This document shows, one piece after another, positions 1 through 5,248 of a stretch of DNA of 5,248 nucleotides. Numbering within the stretch: position 1 is the stretch's first letter; each line of letters begins with the position of its first letter. Under the pieces are notes generated by a model. It did no database searches. It was not told the origin of the DNA and was given only the letters and a program-made list of their open reading frames with translations. The position numbers were made by a program, and so were the translations under genes. Source of the DNA: Chloroflexota bacterium (GTDB taxonomy: Bacteria; Chloroflexota; Limnocylindria; Limnocylindrales; CSP1-4); assembly GCA_025355255.1 (NCBI GenBank), contig JANYAA010000375.1:1-5248 (forward strand). Reading direction: 5' to 3'.

Positions 1-2
1 CG

Positions 3-350
3 GCGCTCGGCCGTCTTGAGGGCAGCGGTCTGCATGTCATCGTGGAGCGGAGCGCGCCTGTGGAGGAGCCCCGCCAGCACGCGATGGAGATTGAATTGCT
101 GGGTGTTGACCGCCCGGGCCTGGTGCATGAGATCTCGACCCTGCTCGCCGCGCAGCGGATCAACGTTGAGGAGCTGGACACGGATCGCCGTGCGGCCGCC
201 CACTCTGGCGACCGCATGTTTCATGCGCATGTCCGCGTGGTCATCCCCGCGAATGTGGAGGTTGCCGCGGTGCGCCAGAGCCTTGAGCGTCTGGCCGGAG
301 ACCTGATGGTGGAGATCCGGCTGGCCGAGGCGCTGGGCGCGGCTCGCTAG
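3..350 (+). CDS. GcvR-like ACT-domain regulator, C-terminal part (5' end outside window)
   Basis: The frame is open from the left edge (first full codon at 3) to the TAG at 348-350, giving 115 visible residues. The final ~88 residues form an ACT domain that begins MEIELLGVDRPGLVHEIS; the G-x-DRPGLV-x-x-I turn is the typical start of GcvR and related ACT domains. Before it comes a short stretch (LGRLEGSGLHVIVERSAP) that resembles the end of a preceding ACT domain plus linker, as expected for a two-ACT protein of about 170-190 residues. E. coli GcvR acts with GcvA to control glycine cleavage genes; in other phyla such proteins may simply be amino-acid-sensing modules, so the exact role is uncertain. 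A GTG at 42 and an ATG at 84 could be starts, but the conserved-looking upstream residues argue the gene begins outside the window. It converges on the lipoprotein gene at 553-930. Confidence 0.8.
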   Translation, partial: ALGRLEGSGLHVIVERSAPVEEPRQHAMEIELLGVDRPGLVHEISTLLAAQRINVEELDTDRRAAAHSGDRMFHAHVRVVIPANVEVAAVRQSLERLAGDLMVEIRLAEALGAAR

Positions 351-377
351 CTCGGCCACTCCCCTGGGTTGGGCCCC

Positions 378-394
378 GGCTCACCGGGTGAGCC
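378..394. terminator. Perfect 7-3-7 inverted repeat, terminator-like
   Basis: GGCTCAC (378-384), loop CGG, GTGAGCC (388-394) is a perfect GC-rich dyad 28 bases after the GcvR-like stop codon. No T-tract follows on either strand, so a classical intrinsic terminator is not shown. GC-rich hairpins without U-tracts are often proposed as terminators in high-GC bacteria. Confidence 0.45.
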
Positions 395-406
395 TTCCAG
401 ATCCCG

Positions 407-423
407 GGCTCACGGGGTGAGTC
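407..423. repeat. Second copy of the GGCTCAC/GTGAGYC dyad
   Basis: GGCTCAC (407-413), GGG, GTGAGTC (417-423) starts 29 bp after the first copy. The one departure from perfect symmetry (T at 422) still allows a G-U pair in plus-strand RNA. It is part of the same hairpin cluster between the convergent genes. Confidence 0.5.
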
Positions 424-509
424 AAACAGCGCCCGAGATGGCTCGCTACCCGGCTCCTGGGCTCAGATGGCGCACGGGTTGCGTCGGATGGGTCTCATCA
501 GCGCGGGTT

Positions 510-526
510 GACTCGCGGGGTGAGCC
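510..526. repeat. Third, degenerate copy of the dyad
   Basis: GACTCGC (510-516), GGG, GTGAGCC (520-526) has the 7-3-7 layout and an intact right arm, but two changes in the left arm. It lies 27 bases beyond the end of the minus-strand lipoprotein gene. The shared GGG centre and right arm suggest common origin with the copy at 407-423. Confidence 0.4.
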
Positions 527-540
527 GCGGCCGGCAACCT

Positions 541-554
541 GAGCGGCGCCGCTC
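541..554. terminator. 14-base palindrome overlapping the lipoprotein stop codon
   Basis: GAGCGGCGCCGCTC is a perfect palindrome and overlaps the TGA stop of the minus-strand gene (553-555). In RNA it can fold as a 5-bp stem with a GCGC loop. A second overlapping dyad, CGCTCAC (550-556) with GTGAGCG (563-569), lies in the last codons. Either could contribute to 3'-end formation of the minus-strand transcript, but no U-run follows, so terminator function is only inferred. Confidence 0.35.
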
Positions 555-930
555 ACTTCACGGTGAGCGTGTACTGCTGCGTGCCCGTCTGACCGCTGAC
601 GTTTGTGCCGAAGCACCACACCGAGACGGTGAACGTGTAGGTGCCGGCCGTCTTCGGCGTGCCCGAGATCCGGACGGTGTTGGGGGGATCCTTGGCCAGT
701 GCGAGGTCAACGCCCGAGGGCAGCGCCCCATCCTGCACCGAGGCGCCTCCCACTGGCGTCGAGGTCTGGCTCACGGTGATGTCGGCGGTGTAGGGTGCGC
801 CAGCCTTGGCGTCTGGCACGGTGGCAGGCGCGAACTGGAGCGCCGGCCGAGACGGCGTGTCGCACCCCGCCATCACGGTGAGCGCCAAGGCTCCCGCAAA
901 CACCACGCGTATCGGCAACGTTGCGTACAT
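553..930 (-). CDS. Small secreted lipoprotein with putative Ig-like (He_PIG type) domain
   Basis: The 125-residue protein opens with a short basic N-terminus, a hydrophobic core (VVFAGALALTVMAG) and Cys23 in the context V-M-A-G-C, a slightly non-standard but acceptable lipobox. The mature protein is therefore probably lipid-anchored outside the cytoplasmic membrane. Residues ~40-125 resemble the putative Ig domain family: LPSGVDLAL (70-78), then ISGTPKTAGTYTFTVSV (88-104), ending in a strand YTLTVK. Such domains occur in surface adhesion-like proteins, usually in several copies; here there is just one, so it is a stand-alone module of unknown partner. The ATG at 930 is fixed by a GGAGG six bases upstream. 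The gene lies 24 bp downstream of the uvrA-like stop, so co-transcription is likely. There is one unpaired Cys in the mature domain (C106). Lipoprotein nature is fairly secure; the ligand is unknown. Confidence 0.82.
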   Translation of the reverse strand: MYATLPIRVVFAGALALTVMAGCDTPSRPALQFAPATVPDAKAGAPYTADITVSQTSTPVGGASVQDGALPSGVDLALAKDPPNTVRISGTPKTAGTYTFTVSVWCFGTNVSGQTGTQQYTLTVK

Positions 931-936
931 GTGAAA

Positions 937-941
937 CCTCC
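937..941 (-). promoter_or_regulatory. Strong Shine-Dalgarno for the lipoprotein gene
   Basis: The minus strand reads GGAGG with six bases before the ATG at 930. It sits within the 24-bp space after the uvrA-like stop codon (TAG, 955-957). This allows independent initiation on a shared mRNA. Confidence 0.85.
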
Positions 942-954
942 AGGGATGAGCACG

Positions 955-3300
<2,346 letters not shown>

Positions 3301-3306
3301 GGCGCA

Positions 3307-3312
3307 ACGCTA
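3307..3312 (-). promoter_or_regulatory. Putative -10 element for leaderless uvrA-like transcript
   Basis: The minus strand reads TAGCGT, fitting TANNNT, with six bases to the ATG. A start seven bases after the hexamer would place +1 on the A of the ATG at 3300. No Shine-Dalgarno precedes this ATG and no convincing -35 is visible. The same TAG also serves as the in-frame stop that blocks an upstream start. Confidence 0.55.
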
Positions 3313-3359
3313 CGCCACAGGGCGCGGTTGCGTCGTTACCGGTCGCAGGCGTCCAGCCG

Positions 3360-3365
3360 TAGAGT
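3360..3365 (+). promoter_or_regulatory. Putative -10 element for leaderless yaaA transcript
   Basis: TAGAGT fits TANNNT and is separated by six bases from the GTG start at 3372, so a +1 at the usual distance falls on the G of the start codon. The region upstream (for example TTACCG at 3336-3341, 18-bp spacer) is only a poor -35 match. There is no clear Shine-Dalgarno. Confidence 0.55.
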
Positions 3366-3371
3366 GTCGCC

Positions 3372-4142
3372 GTGCTGATCATCGTGCCGTCGTCTGAGAC
3401 CAAGCGGGAGCCGCCAAAGCGGGGCAAGCACGTGGCGCTCGAGGCGCTGTCGTTCCCGGAGCTCACGGCAATGCGGACGCGGGTGCTGGACGCGCTGATC
3501 GAGACCAGCGCCAGCCCTGACGCGCTGTCGCGGCTGCTGGTTGGCCCATCATTTCTGGACGAGGTGGATCGGAACGTCCGCCTGCGCTCGGTGGCTGTGC
3601 GACCGGTGCTCGACGTGTACAGCGGGACCCTGCACGGCGGTCTCGACGCAGCCACGCTCTCGGCTGGCGCCAAGCGCCGTGCGGCCACGCGCCTTGTTGT
3701 GGCGAGCGCCCTCTGGGGCCTGCTCCGCCCCGCCGACCGGATCCCGCCGTACCGCATGAACATCTGCGCGCGCCTCATCGGGCTGGATCAGCCGGAGTCC
3801 GCATGGCGCGAGGTCCTCCCGGGCGTCCTGGCGCAGGCGGGGGGGAAGCGCGGCGTGATCCTGGACACGCGCGCCGCGAGCTACCAGGCGCTGGGCATGC
3901 CGTCCGGGCTGAGCGAAAGGACGGTCACGCTGCACGTGGACGCGGCCGGGGGCGGACGCGCGGGCAACGTGTTCACCAAGCGGGTGCGCGGCGAGGCGGC
4001 GCGGTTCCTGCTGGAGTCCGGCGAGGATCCGCGCACCCCCGCGGAGTTGGCCCGGCTGCTTGCGGAGCGCTGGCCAGTCCGCCTTGACGAGCCGGCCCGC
4101 CCGGGCAAGCCGTGGGCGGTGACGCTGTTACTCCCCGCGTGA
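3372..4142 (+). CDS. yaaA: Peroxide stress protein YaaA family (DUF328)
   Basis: The 256-residue protein, of normal family length, starts at a GTG. Recognisable blocks are the N-terminal VPSSETKR (5-12), ALSFPEL (25-31), VYSGTLHGGLD (82-92), ASALWGLLRPADRIPPYRM (111-129), LDTRAASYQAL (164-174) and the C-terminal KRVRGEAARFL (203-213). Together these match the YaaA/DUF328 family. In E. coli, YaaA is induced by OxyR during H2O2 stress and lowers intracellular free iron, limiting Fenton damage to DNA; other members have been reported to bind DNA. The SETK N-terminus in place of the proteobacterial SPAKT resembles actinobacterial homologues as I recall them. The gene is divergent from the uvrA-like gene and converges on the glycine-zipper gene 39 bp downstream. 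Family assignment is secure; the molecular role in this organism is inferred. Confidence 0.93.
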   Translation: MLIIVPSSETKREPPKRGKHVALEALSFPELTAMRTRVLDALIETSASPDALSRLLVGPSFLDEVDRNVRLRSVAVRPVLDVYSGTLHGGLDAATLSAGAKRRAATRLVVASALWGLLRPADRIPPYRMNICARLIGLDQPESAWREVLPGVLAQAGGKRGVILDTRAASYQALGMPSGLSERTVTLHVDAAGGGRAGNVFTKRVRGEAARFLLESGEDPRTPAELARLLAERWPVRLDEPARPGKPWAVTLLLPA

Positions 4143-4181
4143 CCAAGGCGCTGCCCTCGGTCAGGCGGGGAGAAGACCCGG

Positions 4182-4508
4182 CTAGGAGCGCCGGACCTCG
4201 CGGGTGACGACGGTCGTGTCGTCCTTGGTCTTCGAATCGATTGCGCCAGCAGTGGCGCCTGAGGCCGCGCCGATCGCGCCGCCTACGACTGCGCCGACAG
4301 GCCCGCCGACGACTGCGCCGACGACTGCGCCCGCCACCGCGCCGCCAACGGCGCCAGAGGCCTCCTCGTCACCGTGCGTGATGCCCCGCTTGTAGTCCGT
4401 CTCTACGGTCGGACGGGGGTCCACGACGGGACGCTGATCTACGACGGGAGTGTTCGGCGCGACAACTTCCTCGGTGACGGTCGTGCGCCTGGTGGACTGC
4501 TCTGTCAT
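4182..4508 (-). CDS. Glycine-zipper protein of unknown function
   Basis: The 108-residue protein has three parts. A polar N-terminus (1-50) contains RRTTVTEEVV and the near-repeat RPVVDPRP. A Gly/Ala/Val core (52-90) has glycine at 52, 56, 60, 64, 68, 72, 76, 80, 84 and 88, an unbroken GxxxG register. A charged tail follows (DSKTKDD then TREVRRS). There is no signal peptide or lipobox. The core is long enough for two short membrane-crossing helices joined near the Gly-Gly-Pro at 68-70, as in glycine-zipper membrane proteins; a soluble assembly is also possible. An AGGAG eight bases before the ATG at 4508 supports the start. A 12-base repeat period in the DNA (ACGACTGCGCC on the plus strand at 4285, 4309 and 4321) mirrors the four-residue period. 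Many small glycine-zipper proteins are envelope or stress-associated, but no specific function can be assigned here. Confidence 0.82.
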   Translation of the reverse strand: MTEQSTRRTTVTEEVVAPNTPVVDQRPVVDPRPTVETDYKRGITHGDEEASGAVGGAVAGAVVGAVVGGPVGAVVGGAIGAASGATAGAIDSKTKDDTTVVTREVRRS

Positions 4509-4516
4509 GGCATGTG

Positions 4517-4521
4517 CTCCT
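4517..4521 (-). promoter_or_regulatory. Shine-Dalgarno for the glycine-zipper gene
   Basis: The minus strand reads AGGAG with an eight-base spacer to the ATG at 4508. Another ATG three codon-lengths away at 4513 is out of frame, so the site decides in favour of 4508. Confidence 0.75.
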
Positions 4522-4525
4522 GGCC

Positions 4526-4601
4526 GGTCGCACGTGGGGGATGGCGACCGCGATCACGAGTGTGGTCGCACAATCCCGCCGTGTAATGAAGGCCCGTAAT
4601 G
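4526..4601. repeat. Repeated motifs in the divergent intergenic region (possible operators)
   Basis: GGTCGCAC occurs at 4526-4533 and 4564-4571, exactly 38 bp apart. An inverted GCGACC (4544-4549) lies between, so it can pair with either copy. Further along, GTAATG occurs at 4583-4588 and 4596-4601, 13 bp apart, in the most AT-rich part of this gap. All lie between the divergent starts at 4508 and 4665, where operators would be expected, but no known regulator site is recognised. Confidence 0.3.
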
Positions 4602-4652
4602 CGGCGCTGACGGTCACCCTGGCGGTCTGACGCTCATGGTGCCGGTCGGGCG

Positions 4653-4658
4653 TACGCT
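4653..4658 (+). promoter_or_regulatory. Putative -10 element for leaderless F420-reductase-family transcript
   Basis: TACGCT fits TANNNT and has six bases to the ATG at 4665, which would be +1. No Shine-Dalgarno is visible. CTGACG at 4627-4632 resembles a -35, but the 20-bp spacer is long. The heptamer ACGCTCA, overlapping this element at 4654-4660, is also present 24 bp upstream at 4630-4636. Confidence 0.55.
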
Positions 4659-4664
4659 CAGGTC

Positions 4665-5150
4665 ATGTCCTTCACCGGCACCTTTCTCCGCTTTCACCAG
4701 TTCCTCTACGAGCGCACGGACGGCCGGGTCGGCCATCGACTGATCGGCGTCCCCTCCCTGATCCTCCGCACGACCGGGCGCCGCTCGGGCAAGACGCGCG
4801 TTGCCGTCCTCACGTACGGGAGCGACGCGGGCAGCCACGTGGTGGTGGCGTCCAACGGCGGGCAGGACCAGCCGCCGGCGTGGCTCCACAACGTGGAGGC
4901 CAAACCTGCCGTGGCCGTCCAGATCGGGCGCCGCCGGGCAGCGGCCACGGCCCGGATCGTGAACGCGGGCGACGCGGAGTACCCGCGCCTCTGGCGCCTC
5001 GTCAACCAAGTGAACCACGGGCGGTACGACGCGTACCAGCGCAACACCATGCGGCACATCGCGCTCGTTGTGCTCACGCCTGACGGCAGCTACCCGCCTG
5101 ACGGCACGATCGCGTCGGCCACCCCAAGATGGAGCGATGCGAACCCTTGA
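4665..5150 (+). CDS. F420H2-dependent quinone reductase / nitroreductase (Ddn-like, DUF385 family)
   Basis: The 161-residue protein is close to the family's usual length. Visible family blocks are LRTTGRRSGKTRVAVLTY (34-51), VVASNGGQDQPPAWLHN (60-76), KPAVAVQIG (80-88) and the C-terminal YDAYQRNTMRHIALVVLTP (121-139). These match the split-beta-barrel fold of Ddn-type proteins, which use deazaflavin F420H2 to reduce quinones or nitro compounds; the TTGRRSG and SNGG stretches are in the cofactor-binding region in studied members. This suggests the host makes F420. The N-terminus has an amphipathic FLRFHQFLYERTDGR helix, as in membrane-associated relatives. The ATG at 4665 has no Shine-Dalgarno and is probably leaderless. 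The 3' end overlaps the next gene by 14 bp. The substrate cannot be told from sequence. Confidence 0.9.
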   Translation: MSFTGTFLRFHQFLYERTDGRVGHRLIGVPSLILRTTGRRSGKTRVAVLTYGSDAGSHVVVASNGGQDQPPAWLHNVEAKPAVAVQIGRRRAAATARIVNAGDAEYPRLWRLVNQVNHGRYDAYQRNTMRHIALVVLTPDGSYPPDGTIASATPRWSDANP

Positions 5151-5248
5151 GTGGCTGATCGTCGCGGTCTTGGCGGTGTACGCGATTGCGCCCGGTCTCC
5201 GCTGGCGATCTTGGCTGCCGCTCGCCGCGCTGGCCCTCGTGGCCGTCC
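5137..5248 (+). CDS. N-terminus of a membrane-anchored protein, possibly an alpha/beta hydrolase (3' end outside window)
   Basis: The frame is open from the ATG at 5137 to the right edge, giving 37 visible residues. It begins MRTLEWLIVAVLAVYAIAPG, a hydrophobic helix, then basic RWR, then a second hydrophobic run WLPLAALALVAV. This two-helix start with MR-x-LEWL resembles the N-terminus of membrane-anchored hydrolases annotated as platelet-activating-factor acetylhydrolase-like, but the catalytic part is not in the window, so this is a weak suggestion. The start overlaps the end of the F420-reductase-family gene in a different frame, consistent with translational coupling. GGAG at 5131-5134 is only two bases from the ATG, closer than ideal. 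Confidence 0.6.
   Translation, partial: MRTLEWLIVAVLAVYAIAPGLRWRSWLPLAALALVAV

Larger units (their letters stand above)
351..552. other. Noncoding gap between convergent genes, with dyad repeats
   Basis: No credible gene is present in these 202 bases. The left gene ends at 350 and the minus-strand lipoprotein gene ends at 553, so the gap receives transcription from both sides and contains no obvious promoter. It holds three related GGCTCAC/GTGAGCC dyads and a 14-base palindrome, listed separately. These could act as U-tract-less, bidirectional terminators, or as a small interspersed repeat. Confidence 0.7.

Noticed and set aside
16..306. 96-residue plus-strand open frame overlapping the GcvR-like gene
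   Set aside because: It is rich in Arg, Ser, Trp and Cys with no recognisable domain, and overlaps the ACT-domain frame, which has clear family motifs.
42..350. GTG at 42 as the true start of the first gene
   Set aside because: The same frame is open to the left edge and encodes residues resembling the end of a first ACT domain, so the gene more likely starts outside the window.
4140..4163. Weak inverted repeat TGACC/GGTCA after the yaaA stop as a terminator
   Set aside because: Only five base pairs with a 14-base loop and no T-tract; not better than chance in this composition.
4572..4620. Sigma70-like promoter for the glycine-zipper gene (GATTGT with TTACGG on the minus strand)
   Set aside because: Both hexamers match the consensus poorly, so no specific promoter is called although one must lie in this gap.
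4614..5057. 147-residue minus-strand open frame opposite the F420-reductase-family gene
   Set aside because: The plus-strand protein matches a known family along its whole length; the antisense frame is rich in Arg, Val, Pro and Ala without motifs.

Overview
The window is high-GC bacterial chromosomal DNA with seven protein-coding genes, two of them cut by the window edges. No RNA gene, insertion sequence, CRISPR array or integration site was seen. The best guess for the source is an actinomycete-type organism, or possibly a high-GC Chloroflexota member. The reasons are a protein of the F420H2-dependent quinone reductase/nitroreductase family, a YaaA homologue with the SETK-type N-terminus I associate with actinobacterial homologues, a short DrrC-like UvrA paralogue, and three genes whose TANNNT -10 hexamers sit exactly where a leaderless transcript would start. 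This assignment is an inference and was not tested.

Layout. Positions 1-350 (+) hold the C-terminal ACT domain of a GcvR-like regulator whose start lies outside the window. Positions 351-552 are a noncoding gap between convergent genes, with three copies of a small dyad (GGCTCAC-3 nt-GTGAGCC type). On the minus strand, a UvrA paralogue lacking the UvrB-binding domain (3300 to 955) is followed 24 bp later by a small Ig-like lipoprotein gene (930 to 553) with a strong Shine-Dalgarno sequence; the two look like one operon. Divergent from uvrA, across only 71 bp, is a yaaA peroxide-stress gene (3372-4142, +). A convergent minus-strand gene (4508 to 4182) encodes a 108-residue glycine-zipper protein with a glycine at every fourth position over ten repeats. 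Divergent from it is the F420-dependent reductase-family gene (4665-5150, +), which overlaps by 14 bp the start of a membrane-anchored protein gene running off the right edge (5137 onward).

How the genes relate. The central block has a plausible stress theme. It contains a damage-recognition or drug-resistance type UvrA, a YaaA protein (in E. coli YaaA limits Fenton-type damage), a small glycine-zipper protein and an F420-dependent reductase family member. Three of the transcription units appear to start without a 5' leader: uvrA, yaaA and the F420 gene. The lipoprotein and glycine-zipper genes instead have clear Shine-Dalgarno sequences. I see no evidence for an undescribed multi-gene system. 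The most unusual points are the leaderless pattern, the exact glycine periodicity and the dyad cluster at 378-526.
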